From: Gemmatimonadaceae bacterium
GTDB lineage: Bacteria > Gemmatimonadota > Gemmatimonadetes > Gemmatimonadales > Gemmatimonadaceae
NCBI GenBank assembly: GCA_036496605.1
Contig: DASXKV010000022.1
Span: 47,036-111,035, forward strand
Direction of reading: 5' to 3'
DNA length: 64,000 nt
Every line of letters starts with the position of its first letter. Within the stretch, counting starts at the first letter, position 1. The notes below the pieces were generated by a model, which ran no database searches, was not told the DNA's origin, and worked only from the letters and a program-made list of their open reading frames with translations. Shown here one piece after another: positions 17,098 to 26,826 of the stretch. The translations under genes and the position numbers were made by a program.

Positions 17098-18539
17098 GGC
17101 GTGACGCGCGTCCCCTGCGCGTAGCGCAACACGTCGTAGAGATAGTGCACACCGAAACCGACATTCTCCACCGAGAGGCGTTCGTCGTTGCCGTGCACAC
17201 CGCGTTGTGCATCGGTGGTTTCGACCTTGAACGGATCGAAGCCATACGTCACGATACCGAGCTTCCGATACGTCGGCCGATCGGTCGCGCCGGTGAGCAT
17301 GGGTGTCGTCACGAAGGCGTTCGGATCGCGATCGTGCGCGGCACGCTCGATCGCATGGAAGAATTCCGTTTCGATTGGACTCTCGAGGGCTGGCTTGGGC
17401 GCGAGCTCAGGCTCGAAGTGTACCGCCGTGTCGGCGACGACACCCTGCAGTGTGGCGAGAAATTCGTCTGGGTCCGCGTCGGGCAGAAGCCGAACGTCGA
17501 GGTCCGCGGACGCCTCGGCCGGAATGACATTCGTCTTGTTAGAGCCCTTGAGTCCCGTGAGCGAGATCGTATTGCGAAGGATCGCGTTCCAGTACACGTC
17601 GCTGAGAATCCAGGAGCGCGCCGCTGGATCATTCAACGCTACGCGGACGTTCGACAGCCATTGTTTCTGCTCGCCGGAATAGCTTCGCGAGATGTCGCGG
17701 AAGTATTTGTCGACGCCAGGCGTGACGTGCAATGGCGTTTCGTACTTGGCAATCCGATCGAGCGCCGCAACGAGACGCGGCACCGGATTCTTGCTCGTCG
17801 GACGTGATCCGTGGGACGGCGTTCCGTGCACGGTCACGTGCTGCCAGAAGGTCCGCTTCTCGGCGATGCCGACACCATAGTACGCAAGCTTTCCGTTCTC
17901 GAACTTGTTGTCTCCGCCCTCGGTGATGAGGTATTCCACATCCTTTAGAACGTCGGCGTGCCGATTGACGAAGGTCTCCGCGCCGAGGCCGTCCAACTCC
18001 TCGTCGGAGTTGGCGATGAAGACGATGTCGCGATTGAGCGGCACACCGCTGCGCTTGAGCGCGATCATCGCCATGAGGTGGATAATCCCCTCCCCCTTCA
18101 TGTCTAGCGCGCCGCGTCCCCACACGTAACCGTCCTTGATCCTGCCGGAAAAAGGGTCGACGCTCCAGTAGCGGGGATCGGACGGAACGACATCCATATG
18201 GTGGACGAGCGCAATGGCTTTCTTCGTTCCGTTGCCCTTGAGCCGAGCGTAGAGGTTTGCGCGGCCGGCTGGCTTGAGCTCGGCCGTGTCGAGAATCTCC
18301 GCAGGGATTCCTTCACGATCGAGGATGCGCTTCAGATAGAGCGCCGTCTGGAGCTCGTTGCCCGGAGGATTGGTCGTGTTGATTCGGATGTAGTCGGCGA
18401 GAACCTCCACCGTTTCCTCGCGCAAACGATTCCAATCGATCGAGGCAGACTGCTGCGCGTAGATGAGCGAAGGCATTACCGGAATGAAAGCCGTGGCGAC
18501 AAGTGCGGCACGGCGAAGAGTAAAGCGCAAGGCAGGCAT
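17094..18539 (-). CDS. Exported M20-family zinc metallopeptidase
   Basis: 481 residues with a signal peptide (AALVATAFIPVMPSLIYAQQ). Zinc-site motifs are visible: LVHHMDVVPSD (H114/D116), GRGALDMKGEG (bridging D146), the catalytic glutamate pair in NSDEELDGLGAE (E180/E181), LITEGG, and a late histidine in GVHGNDERLSVENV. The dimerisation lid (HVTVHGTPSHGSRP) is intact. Probably a periplasmic carboxypeptidase or dipeptidase of the PepV/CPG2 kind. It is the first gene of a three-gene unit with the ABC-2 exporter, which hints that peptide release or processing and export may be linked. Confidence 0.9.
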   Translation of the reverse strand: MPALRFTLRRAALVATAFIPVMPSLIYAQQSASIDWNRLREETVEVLADYIRINTTNPPGNELQTALYLKRILDREGIPAEILDTAELKPAGRANLYARLKGNGTKKAIALVHHMDVVPSDPRYWSVDPFSGRIKDGYVWGRGALDMKGEGIIHLMAMIALKRSGVPLNRDIVFIANSDEELDGLGAETFVNRHADVLKDVEYLITEGGDNKFENGKLAYYGVGIAEKRTFWQHVTVHGTPSHGSRPTSKNPVPRLVAALDRIAKYETPLHVTPGVDKYFRDISRSYSGEQKQWLSNVRVALNDPAARSWILSDVYWNAILRNTISLTGLKGSNKTNVIPAEASADLDVRLLPDADPDEFLATLQGVVADTAVHFEPELAPKPALESPIETEFFHAIERAAHDRDPNAFVTTPMLTGATDRPTYRKLGIVTYGFDPFKVETTDAQRGVHGNDERLSVENVGFGVHYLYDVLRYAQGTRVTP

Positions 18540-18657
18540 CAGTTTGGTGAGGGATTGAGACGGAGGCTACCGAAGAGACCGCCGGTGGGCTTCGACGGTC
18601 GCGCGACTCGGCCCTAATCGAAAGGACGGCACGGGAGAGCGCAACTCGGGGGTTCCG

Positions 18658-19250
18658 GTGCAGCCGGTGGACACGTTGCTATGCACATCACCGGAAGCTG
18701 CTAGGTCATCGGACGTATGGGTCGTGCGATTAGGTCCGGACATTGTCGGGCCTAACGGCAACCCGTCGTTAGGTGTCCACCGACCACCTGTCGCACGGAG
18801 AATCCCCATACCACATCGCCAACGCGCGTACGATGTTCGACCTCTTCTATCCTGGAGTCCTTCCCGGGAGCACGAAGCAGGTGCAGTTGGCCGGCAGCGC
18901 CGCGACCGAGCTAGTGACTTCATTGGTCAATGCGCTCGCGTATCAGGCGATCGGTGTAAACGATCTGCTCGCAAGGACACACGGGCACATCCTTTTCGAT
19001 AACTCGAAAACGACCTATAGCAGCGCCCTTCCGGCGCTGATTCCCGATGCTGCCTATGGTGGGGTCAATGCGGGTATCAGGGCGATATCCGGCGACGCCG
19101 GACGTGGTTGCCTGGCTCGAGCACAACTACGAGCCAACGGGCAACCTACAGATCCCGATGCTGACGGTGCACAAAACTCGCGACCGGCTCGTGCCCTTCC
19201 GTCACGAGGCGGAATACCAGGCCCGCGTTGAGCCGGTTCTGGAACGGAAT
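18658..19250 (+). pseudogene. Decayed alpha/beta-hydrolase-like gene (frameshifted remnant)
   Basis: Protein-like sequence runs in at least two frames. From about 18773 to 19060 it reads SPYHIANARTMFDLFYPGVL...ALAYQAIGVNDLLARTHGH. It then jumps by one frame near 19047-19075 to VSGRYPATPDVVAWLEHNYE and IPMLTVHKTRDRLVPFRHEA, which resembles the C-terminal part of alpha/beta hydrolases (late Asp/His region). After about 19230 the similarity is lost. An upstream piece in a third frame (from 18658, VDTLLCTSPEAARSSDVWVV) may be unrelated or part of the same wreck. No intact start, nucleophile elbow or continuous frame can be found. The flanks 18540-18657 and 19251-19341 show nothing recognisable. 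Confidence 0.6.
18751..18773. repeat. Inverted pair of the CCTAACG word
   Basis: CCTAACG (18751-18757) and CGTTAGG (18767-18773) are separated by 9 nt and could form a 7-bp hairpin. This is the only close head-to-head pair of the dispersed word seen in the window, and it lies in decayed sequence. Confidence 0.6.
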
Positions 19251-19341
19251 GACGCAGAGCGGGTGGGAAAGTGGTGGTTGTCGGCCGAAACCCGATGTTG
19301 GTTAAGGTCGTACGCTCAGTCGCCGCAACTCCCATCCGCTC

Positions 19342-21843
19342 ATGTCTATATTCCTCGCCGCGATCGCCGTCAGCTCCGTCGCCCTCCAGGTTCCACAGGC
19401 GCAAAAGAAGGACAGCCTCAAGAGAGACAGCGCAGGGGGCGCAATCTCGATCACGAGCGGCAGCGGTCCGAATCGCCGCGGCGATACGATTACGGTAGTG
19501 AAGGACAGCACCGATTCAGTGATCGTTGGCGAGCAGCAACGCAGGAGCCACAACTACTCTCGCCGCCTTCCCGTGACAGCCAGGGTCCTTGCGACGGCTT
19601 TCAAGGATCAGACTGCGCGTGACCTCCTCGCACGCGCGCGCATCTCGCGGCTGTCGCAGGACTCGGCGCTCCTGAGCTACGACGCCACCGCGTACCAGCG
19701 CATTTCGGCAGGGATGGGCTTTTCGAGAATCGGACGCGACCGTCTGATTTTTCGAACTGAGAATGTCTCGCGAGTCAGGTGGCAGCGCGGAATCGGGGCG
19801 TGGGTCGATGTAAAAGGCCAGCGAACGGCGATCCCGATCGCGCCGAAAGAGGCGCAGGACGAAGCGCAGGAAGACATGGCCGAGGAAGCCGACATGGCGG
19901 CCATTCCCTACTATCCGGGATACGAGGCGCTCTGGGTAATGGGCGAGGCGGCGCGAACGAGCGTCGACGAACGTGAGTTCGTGCACCCCCTCGCTAAGGG
20001 GTCGGAGGCGTACTACCAGTATGAAAGCGGCGACTCGATCGAGATTCGCCTTCCGGACAAGTCGAGCGTCAAACTGCGAGAGCTGCGGGTTCGGCCGCGC
20101 GAGCCCAAGTGGAATCTCGTGGTCGGGTCGTTCTGGTTCGATACGAAGAGCGGGCAACTCGTGCGCGCAGCGTATCGTTTCGCGGCGCCGATCGACATCT
20201 GGGAAGTAGCGAAGCAGGACGACCCCCACTCAACGGACGACGTTCCGCGATGGGTGATGCCGATGATCTCGCCGATGCACGGGCAGATCAGCGCTGTGGC
20301 GATCGAGTACGGATTGTACGAGGGGCACTTCTGGCTACCGCGACTGCGCGCTGCCGAGGGCAGTGCCCAGGTGTCGTTCATGCGCGTGCCGTTCAAGATG
20401 GAGCAGAGTTTCAAGTACGCGTCGGTGAACGCCGCTGAAAGCCTCCCGGGACCCGTCGTCGTGGCGAATCAGTTGAGGCTCGACACGCTTCCTGACTCCG
20501 TGGCGAATCACATGCGCGATTCGCTGCGCGAATTGCGGCACGCGCGTCGTGACTCGGTGAGGGAGGGCCTTCTGAAGGCGCCTCCAAGCCAGTGCGACAC
20601 GAGCGCCTATCGGATCGTCAGACACTCCGAAGGGTGGCGAAATGGCGTCCAGCTCCAGACGGCCTATCGCGTGCCCTGCGACGTGAAAAAGCTCGCCAAC
20701 TCTCCTGATCTTCCCGGATCGATCTTCGATCCGGGTGAAGAGGTGTTCGGTGCCAAGGAGCGCGATGCGCTCATCGCCGAGGCGCTTTCCCTCGGAGCGC
20801 AGCCGCCATTTCTCCTGGGCTCGGGTCGCTTGCCGCCACCGACGTTGAAATGGGGAGCGCAGTACATGCGATACAATCGCGTGGAAGGCTTCTCCATCGG
20901 CGGCGAGGCAGAGCAGCAACTCGGTGGTGGCTACAACGCGCGCGCGCTGGGCCGCATCGGCCTCGCCGACGTCCAGCCTAACGTCGAGCTGTCCGTCGAG
21001 CGAACCAATCTCGAGAAGACGTACTCACTGACTGGCTACAATCGGCTCGTCGCCGCGAACGATTGGGGAAATCCACTTTCATTCGGCAGCTCGGTGTCGG
21101 CGCTGCTCTTTGGGCGCGACGAAGGATTCTACTATCGCACGACGGGTGTCGAGCTCACGCGTACGCGCGATCCGCGCAGCGACGGCGCGCACATCGACTG
21201 GCGTCTATTCTTCGAGAACGAGCGTACCGCCAAGCAGAAGACGGATTTCTCGCTCGGCCCCTCGTTCATTCCGAACATCGTCGCCGAGAACGAGCAATAT
21301 GTTGGCACAGGCCTGCGCGTGAATCACACCACTGGCCTGGATCCCCGTGGATTGCGGCTCCTGACGGATGTGAGGCTGGAAGCGGCGACGGCGGTCTCGA
21401 GGAGCGATACGCTCTGGAATCGTTACGCGCGCGGCGGGGCGGACTTCACGCTCTCGCACGGACTACCCAAGCAGTTGCTCGGCGCCGTTACGCTTTCCGG
21501 CGGAACGAGCGTCGGCACGGTGCCGACCCAGCGCCTCTGGTACCTGGGCGGTGCGCAAACGGTGCGCGGCCAGCGCCCGGATACGGCGCAGAGCGGCAAT
21601 GCTTATTGGTTGACGCGCACCGAGCTGGCGTACGACGCAGGGGGCTTCCGTCCGTCGCTGTTCGGCGACATCGGCTGGACGGGCGACCGAACGCTCCTCT
21701 ACAAGAACGAAATCGGGCGGCCGATGAGCGGCGTCGGACTCGGCTCTTCGTTCATGGATGGGCTATTCCGCTTCGACGTCGCGCGCGGTCTCTATCCCCA
21801 GAAGCGTATTCGCGTCGACATGTACGTCGAAGCTCGCTTCTGA
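19342..21843 (+). CDS. Exported outer-membrane beta-barrel protein with D15/BamA-like C-terminus
   Basis: 833 residues. A short signal segment (MSIFLAAIAVSSVALQVPQA) precedes about 350 residues of soluble, mixed alpha/beta sequence. A long predicted beta-barrel follows from about residue 500, with alternating hydrophobic strands, LWYLGGAQTVRGQRPDT (the VRG-x motif of the D15/ShlB family) and a C-terminal aromatic residue (YVEARF) as expected for BAM-inserted barrels. Probably an outer-membrane protein rather than BamA itself, since POTRA repeats are not evident. Function unknown. It ends 3 bp before the convergent small gene. Confidence 0.72.
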   Translation: MSIFLAAIAVSSVALQVPQAQKKDSLKRDSAGGAISITSGSGPNRRGDTITVVKDSTDSVIVGEQQRRSHNYSRRLPVTARVLATAFKDQTARDLLARARISRLSQDSALLSYDATAYQRISAGMGFSRIGRDRLIFRTENVSRVRWQRGIGAWVDVKGQRTAIPIAPKEAQDEAQEDMAEEADMAAIPYYPGYEALWVMGEAARTSVDEREFVHPLAKGSEAYYQYESGDSIEIRLPDKSSVKLRELRVRPREPKWNLVVGSFWFDTKSGQLVRAAYRFAAPIDIWEVAKQDDPHSTDDVPRWVMPMISPMHGQISAVAIEYGLYEGHFWLPRLRAAEGSAQVSFMRVPFKMEQSFKYASVNAAESLPGPVVVANQLRLDTLPDSVANHMRDSLRELRHARRDSVREGLLKAPPSQCDTSAYRIVRHSEGWRNGVQLQTAYRVPCDVKKLANSPDLPGSIFDPGEEVFGAKERDALIAEALSLGAQPPFLLGSGRLPPPTLKWGAQYMRYNRVEGFSIGGEAEQQLGGGYNARALGRIGLADVQPNVELSVERTNLEKTYSLTGYNRLVAANDWGNPLSFGSSVSALLFGRDEGFYYRTTGVELTRTRDPRSDGAHIDWRLFFENERTAKQKTDFSLGPSFIPNIVAENEQYVGTGLRVNHTTGLDPRGLRLLTDVRLEAATAVSRSDTLWNRYARGGADFTLSHGLPKQLLGAVTLSGGTSVGTVPTQRLWYLGGAQTVRGQRPDTAQSGNAYWLTRTELAYDAGGFRPSLFGDIGWTGDRTLLYKNEIGRPMSGVGLGSSFMDGLFRFDVARGLYPQKRIRVDMYVEARF

Positions 21844-21846
21844 TCG

Positions 21847-22191
21847 TCATTTGGAGTCGCCGTCGGTAAGCTGCGCCTGACGAAGGAGCGCGAGGAGCGC
21901 GTCCTCGTCGAACGCGCTCCAATTGTCGGGGATCGGCACGAGCCGCCGGCGATCGTTGCCAGCCTGGAATGCAAGCCACCCATGTTGGAGCGCGGAGGGA
22001 ATGAGCAGGCGGACCTCGCGTCGCTCCTTCCTGGATCCGTCGCCCGTCTCAGCGATGGGATACTCCCCACTCATGCGGCGCTCGACGACAGAAGGATAGA
22101 CCTCCCAAACGTCCCACGACTTCCCATCCCCGTCCTTGATCTTCCGATGCGTCATTGGGTGCGTGAAAGGATCGCTGTCTGACCCCGGCAC
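21847..22191 (-). CDS. Small hypothetical protein
   Basis: 114 residues, no signal peptide or membrane helix. Visible blocks are KDGDGKSWDVWEVYP, REVRLLIPSALQHGWLAFQA, RRRLVPIPDNW and a helical C-terminus. The pattern of Trp/Pro blocks suggests a small folded domain. I do not recognise a family. It lies 66 bp upstream (in genome coordinates) of the ADOP permease stop, on the same strand. Confidence 0.6.
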   Translation of the reverse strand: MPGSDSDPFTHPMTHRKIKDGDGKSWDVWEVYPSVVERRMSGEYPIAETGDGSRKERREVRLLIPSALQHGWLAFQAGNDRRRLVPIPDNWSAFDEDALLALLRQAQLTDGDSK

Positions 22192-22257
22192 GCTAATGAA
22201 AGAGTCGTTCCACTCTGGTCAAATCGATGAGTCTGACTGGCCTTCGGAAGGCGTGAA

Positions 22258-24915
22258 TTACTCGGAGCGCAACGCGACCGCGGGATCAGCGCGACTCGCC
22301 TGAATGGCCGGAACCCACGCTGCAGCGACTCCCGTGATCGCGAGCAGCATCGGAATCGTGACGAACGTCACCGGGTCCGCGGGCGCGACGTGGTACAGAA
22401 GCGCACCGAGTCCGCGTGTCGCGACGAGCGCCGCCGAGATGCCGATGACGACGCCGACCGTGACGAGCCCGAGGCCGTGCCTAACGACCAGCCATCGCAC
22501 CTGCCCGATCGGCGACCCGAGGGCGATGCGGATGCCCATCTCGCGCGTGCGGCGTCGCGCGACCTGAGCGAGTACACCGTAGACGCCAACCACGGCGAGC
22601 AAGAGCCCCACGCCGGCGAAGACGACGAGCATCGCCATGAGAAAACGCTCACGAGCGAGCGACGCGGCGCGTATCATCTCCATCGAGCGGACGTCGGCGA
22701 CGGCGACATTGTGATCCATCTCGCCGAGGATGCGACGGATTGCCGGGGCGAGGCCGCTCGGATCACCGTTCGTCCGTGAGAGCAGCGACACCGCGGACTG
22801 GATCTCTTGCGCATACGGGATGTACGCCTCGATCAACGGCTCGGAGGAGAGGTCACGCTGGCGCTCGCCGGCGACGACGCCCACGATCGTCGACCACTCC
22901 GAGGAGTCGTTAGGTATCTTGTCGAAGGTGATGCGCTGGCCGACGGGGTCCTGGCCCTTGAAGTACTTCTGCGCGACCTGCTCGTTGATGATGAGCACGT
23001 GTGGCGCGCCCTGCCTGTCCGCCGCAGTGAAGATTCGGCCGCGGAGCAGCCGCACGTGCATGACGTGGAAGTAATCCGTCATCACGGAGCGATGCGTGAT
23101 CTCCGTGTAGTACTCGCCCGCAGGGCGTCCGGCGATGGCGAAATCGCTCGTGTAGCCGGTACCAGCGAGAGGAGGCACCGTCGTCACCGCGGCGCCTTCG
23201 ACGCCAGGGAGGGCCTTGACGCGCTCGACGAGTTGCTCGAAGAAGAGACGCTGTTGGGACGCCGAGTCGTACTTCGGTCCCGACAACGCGATCTGCATCG
23301 CGAGCACGCCGCGCGGATCGAAGCCGGGATCGACGCTGATCAGCTCGCGAAAGCTGCGCACGAGCAGCCCGGCGCCTAACGTCAACACGACGGCGAGCGC
23401 GACTTCGCCGACCACCAGCAACTCGGTCCAGCGGCGCATGCGGCGCGAATCGCCGCCGCGTCCTCCCTCCTTCAGCGATTCCGCGGGACTGCGACGACCC
23501 ATCCAGAGCGCGGGCGCCGTACCAAAGAGAATACCGCTTCCGAGCACGATGAGGACAACGTAGCCGAGCACGGTCCAGTCGACCGCGAAGTGCGATGAGC
23601 GGAGCATGCCACCCGGCAGCAGCGCCTCGAGCACACGGATGCCGACGACACCGAGTGCGACGCCGGCAACGCCGCCGAGCGCCGAAAGCACAAGACTTTC
23701 GGTGAGTGCCTGCTTCGCGAGACGCCGTCGACCGGCGCCGAGCGTCAGGCGGAGCGCCGCCTCACGCTCGCGGCCCGCGGCTCGAACGAGAAGCAGGTTG
23801 CCGACATTGGCGCAGGCAATGAGCAGTAGCAGCGCGACGGAGGCGAGCAGCACGAGCAGCGGCAGCTGCGTGTCGCCGACGAGAAAGCGGTGCAGCGGTG
23901 TGAGGCCCGCGCCCATGTACTTATTGGTCTCCGGGTACTGCAACTTGAGACGGCTCGCGACCGTCTGAAGCTGCGCGTCGGCAGTCTCGAAGGAGGCGCC
24001 GGGAGCGAGCCGCGCGATCGCGCGCACGAAATGAGCACGCCGGAAAAAGATCTTTCTCCGGAGCTCGGGCTTCCACGCCATCGGCTGCCAGATGTCGACG
24101 CCCTCGACTGGAAGGGCGAATCCCGCCGGAGCTACGCCGACGATCTCGGTCGGCTGGCCATCGATGCGAATGCTGCGGCCAATGACGTGCCCGTCGGCAC
24201 CGAAGCGCTCGCGCCAGAAACGATCCGAGATCACCGCAGTGTGCGCGACGCCGCTCGCGGACCAGGTCTCATCAGCCGTGAGCGCGCGGCCGAGCTGCAC
24301 ACGGACACCGAGCAGATCGAAGAAGTTGCCGCTGACACCCGCAGCTTTGAGAATCTGCGGCGTGCCTTCACCGGTCAGCGTCGCCTGCCCGGCGCCCTGG
24401 AAATAGAGCGCGACGTCTGCGAACGCGCGAACCTGATCTTTCCAGTCGAATGCGTTCGCAGGCGCGCAGAGCTGTTCGTGCCAGCCCTTCTCGGGATTCT
24501 CTTCCCACAGCATAACGAGACGGCCCGGGCTGGCGAAGGGTAGCGGCTTGAGGATCTCCGCATTGACGGCCGAAAAGATGGTGGTGTTGGCGCCGATGCC
24601 CAGGGCAAGGGTGATGATTGCCGCACCCGCAAGCACCGGCGCGCGTCGCAGCGTTCGCAGCGCATAACGAGTGTCGGCGATCAGCTCCTCGAGCCAGCGG
24701 CCGCGAACGTCCCGGTGCGCTTCCTTGGTCGGCTGGACGCCACCGAAGTCGCGCAGCGCGCGTCGGCGCGCCTCGGCTGGAGGCATCCCGCTTCGCAGAT
24801 TCTGCTCGGTTTCCATCTCGATGTGAAAGCGGAGCTCTTCGTCCAGCTCGCGTTCGGCGGCGCCGCGGCGGAAGAGCGCACGGAGGCGGGCGCGCAGCCC
24901 TTTGACGGTTGCCAT
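22258..24915 (-). CDS. ADOP/MacB-like ABC permease (FtsX-type)
   Basis: 885 residues from ATG 24915 (MATVKGLRARL). The frame is open upstream to 25179, but that part is out of family and overlaps the padR gene. N-terminal ADOP cap helix (ELDEELRFHIEMETEQNLRS), then MacB-like periplasmic and FtsX domains duplicated: TM1 LAGAAIITLALGIGANTTIF, helices LLVLLASVALLLLIACANVG and later LLAVVGVYGVLAQVARRRTR, ending VPAIQASRADPAVALRSE. These 'acidobacterial duplicated orphan permeases' usually lack a neighbouring ATPase, as here. Likely role is lipoprotein or small-molecule transport or mechanotransmission across the envelope. It directly follows padR. Confidence 0.9.
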   Translation of the reverse strand: MATVKGLRARLRALFRRGAAERELDEELRFHIEMETEQNLRSGMPPAEARRRALRDFGGVQPTKEAHRDVRGRWLEELIADTRYALRTLRRAPVLAGAAIITLALGIGANTTIFSAVNAEILKPLPFASPGRLVMLWEENPEKGWHEQLCAPANAFDWKDQVRAFADVALYFQGAGQATLTGEGTPQILKAAGVSGNFFDLLGVRVQLGRALTADETWSASGVAHTAVISDRFWRERFGADGHVIGRSIRIDGQPTEIVGVAPAGFALPVEGVDIWQPMAWKPELRRKIFFRRAHFVRAIARLAPGASFETADAQLQTVASRLKLQYPETNKYMGAGLTPLHRFLVGDTQLPLLVLLASVALLLLIACANVGNLLLVRAAGREREAALRLTLGAGRRRLAKQALTESLVLSALGGVAGVALGVVGIRVLEALLPGGMLRSSHFAVDWTVLGYVVLIVLGSGILFGTAPALWMGRRSPAESLKEGGRGGDSRRMRRWTELLVVGEVALAVVLTLGAGLLVRSFRELISVDPGFDPRGVLAMQIALSGPKYDSASQQRLFFEQLVERVKALPGVEGAAVTTVPPLAGTGYTSDFAIAGRPAGEYYTEITHRSVMTDYFHVMHVRLLRGRIFTAADRQGAPHVLIINEQVAQKYFKGQDPVGQRITFDKIPNDSSEWSTIVGVVAGERQRDLSSEPLIEAYIPYAQEIQSAVSLLSRTNGDPSGLAPAIRRILGEMDHNVAVADVRSMEMIRAASLARERFLMAMLVVFAGVGLLLAVVGVYGVLAQVARRRTREMGIRIALGSPIGQVRWLVVRHGLGLVTVGVVIGISAALVATRGLGALLYHVAPADPVTFVTIPMLLAITGVAAAWVPAIQASRADPAVALRSE

Positions 24916-24925
24916 CGGATCGCCC

Positions 24926-25264
24926 TCAGCTGACCTGTAGAATGAGCTCGACCGCCTCGACGTACCGCCGCCAGCTTGCGGCTTCGTCGCCAACGGCGCG
25001 GCGACCGGCGCGCGTGAGGTTGTAGTACTTCGCGCGGCGGTTGTTCTCGGTGGTGTGCCACTCGCTTTCGATCCAGCCCTTCTGCTCGAGGCGCTGGAGG
25101 GCGGGGTAGAGCGAGCCTTGATTGACGTCGAGCACTCCACGCGAGAACTGCTGGATGCGCTGGCTGATGCCCCAGCCATGCATTGGCGCGAGGGTCAGCG
25201 TCTTGAGGACGAGCAGGTCGAGGGTGCCGCGGAGGACGTCGGCGGCAGAGGGAGCGGCGGCCAC
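24926..25264 (-). CDS. PadR-family transcriptional regulator
   Basis: 112 residues with the typical PadR winged helix: LRGTLDLLVLKTLTLAPMHG, GWGISQRIQQFSRGVLDVNQ, GSLYPALQRLEQKGWIESEW and RAKYYNLTRAGRRAV, followed by a short C-terminal dimer helix. It lies 10 bp upstream of the ADOP permease gene, a standard arrangement in Acidobacteria and Gemmatimonadetes, and probably regulates it. A perfect inverted repeat at 25308-25342 lies 43 bp upstream of its start. Confidence 0.92.
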   Translation of the reverse strand: MAAAPSAADVLRGTLDLLVLKTLTLAPMHGWGISQRIQQFSRGVLDVNQGSLYPALQRLEQKGWIESEWHTTENNRRAKYYNLTRAGRRAVGDEAASWRRYVEAVELILQVS

Positions 25265-25307
25265 GGGGCTAGGGGGCTAGGTGTTCACTGAAGCCAGCTT
25301 CTCTAGG

Positions 25308-25342
25308 CTTCCGACAGAAGCTCATCGACGTCCTGTCGGAAG
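25308..25342. promoter_or_regulatory. Perfect inverted repeat CTTCCGACAG-N15-CTGTCGGAAG
   Basis: Ten-bp arms at 25308-25317 and 25333-25342 lie in the divergent spacer between padR and the DUF805-like gene. Position and symmetry make this a candidate PadR operator. A hairpin in the transcript is the alternative. Confidence 0.55.
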
Positions 25343-25451
25343 TCAAGAGGAGAGAAGGGACATCCCGTCTCGGGAATTCCGAGCCCACATTGCGCGAGCG
25401 ATCCTGGATGCGTAGATCCTCAACCTCGTGGGAATCCCGGTCATCCCAACG

Positions 25452-26807
25452 ATGCAGCGAATCGGACGGCTTCTTCGATTCTGGTTCACCTTCGACTCGC
25501 CGGTGTCGCGCGGCCAATACGTGCGACACGGGCTGGTGTTGATGCTCGTCAAGTACGTCGTCGACGCGGCGCTGATCTGGCTCGTCGCGCACGTGATGTG
25601 GACACCGCTGGATTACTTAACGACGGGCGCGATGTTTCAGCGGTCCACGCTCGCGGTTGCACCGAAGCCACTGCTCTCATTGCTCGCGATCTGGACGCTG
25701 CCGTTTCTCTGGATCGGCCTAACGATGAGCATTCGCCGTGCGCTCGATGCTGGCCATTCCGCCTGGCTCGCTTTTCTGTTTTTCATTCCGGTCGCGAACT
25801 ACGCGCTGATGGCGTTCCTGAGTGCAAGGCCGAGGAACCATTCACGCGATATGGAGCGCATCACTCGGCCGGGCCAGTCGCGGCTTCCGACCGCGCTACT
25901 ATCGATCGCGATCGGTATCGGTCTCGATATCGGCCTGATGCTCCTCAGCGTTTACGGGCTTCGCGAGTATGGCATTTCGCAGTTTCTCGGCACGCCCTTC
26001 GCCGTTTGTGCGGTGAGTGCCTACGTCTTCAACCGTCGTTATACGGCGACCAATGGTGAAACAATCGAGCTCGTGCTGCTCATACTCGCGGCGGCGGCCG
26101 GCGTGATGTTCACCTTTGGATTCGAGGGCGCCATCTGCCTGCTGATGGCGTCGCCGCTCGCGATCGGGATCGGATTGCTGGGCGGTACCGTCGGGCGCGC
26201 AATCGCACGGCACGACTCCGGGCGTCCGACGCACGCGTTGCTGGCGCTGATCTTGTTCCCGGCGGCGCACCCACTGCTCGAGCCGGGCGGCCCCGCGATA
26301 CTGCACGAGGTGCGCTCGGCGATCGAGATCGACGCGCCACCGGAGATCGTCTGGTCGCGCGTGATTGCTTTTCCTGAGCTGCCGGAGCCATCTGCGCTCG
26401 TTAGGCACATGGGAATTGCGTATCCTCAACGGGCGCACATCGACGGCGCCGGGGTCGGCGCGACGCGCTACTGCGAGTTCTCGACCGGCGCCTTTGTCGA
26501 ACCGATCACTGTTTGGGATCCGGGGCGGCGCCTCTCCTTCGACGTCGCGCGACAACCGCCGCCGCTTCGCGAGTGGAGTCCATACGCCAACGTGCTACCG
26601 CCACACCTCGACGGCTTCTTCCGCGCTCGGCGCGGCGAGTTCCGGTTCGTTCGCCTAACGGGTAACCGGACGCGCCTCGAGGGAAGTACCTGGTACGAGC
26701 TGCGCATCTATCCCGAAGCGTACTGGTCGATCTTCGCCGACGTGATCGTGGGGCAGATTCATCGGCGAGTTCTGGAGCATATCCAAGGGCTAGGGGCCAG
26801 GAACTAA
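25452..26807 (+). CDS. DUF805-like membrane protein fused to SRPBCC/START-like domain
   Basis: 451 residues from ATG 25452 (a GTG at 25428 would add 8). The N-terminal 290 residues hold a DUF805-like region (RIGRLLRFWFTFDSPVSRGQ, SIRRALDAGHSAWLAFLFFI) and further helices, about 9 in total. The C-terminal 160 residues are soluble: AILHEVRSAIEIDAPPEIVW starts an SRPBCC ligand-binding fold, which continues with RRLSFDVARQPPP and ends with RTRLEGSTWYELRIYPEAYW. The two parts are normally separate proteins. Function unknown; a membrane-tethered lipid or hydrophobic-ligand-binding protein is a fair guess. Confidence 0.7.
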   Translation: MQRIGRLLRFWFTFDSPVSRGQYVRHGLVLMLVKYVVDAALIWLVAHVMWTPLDYLTTGAMFQRSTLAVAPKPLLSLLAIWTLPFLWIGLTMSIRRALDAGHSAWLAFLFFIPVANYALMAFLSARPRNHSRDMERITRPGQSRLPTALLSIAIGIGLDIGLMLLSVYGLREYGISQFLGTPFAVCAVSAYVFNRRYTATNGETIELVLLILAAAAGVMFTFGFEGAICLLMASPLAIGIGLLGGTVGRAIARHDSGRPTHALLALILFPAAHPLLEPGGPAILHEVRSAIEIDAPPEIVWSRVIAFPELPEPSALVRHMGIAYPQRAHIDGAGVGATRYCEFSTGAFVEPITVWDPGRRLSFDVARQPPPLREWSPYANVLPPHLDGFFRARRGEFRFVRLTGNRTRLEGSTWYELRIYPEAYWSIFADVIVGQIHRRVLEHIQGLGARN

Positions 26808-26826
26808 TGGCTCCGGGCTCGCGCGC

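Noticed and set aside
24916..25179. Extended N-terminus of the ADOP permease (89 extra codons)
   Set aside because: Ser/Ala/Thr-rich, covers the padR 3' end; family members start at the MATVKGL-like methionine.
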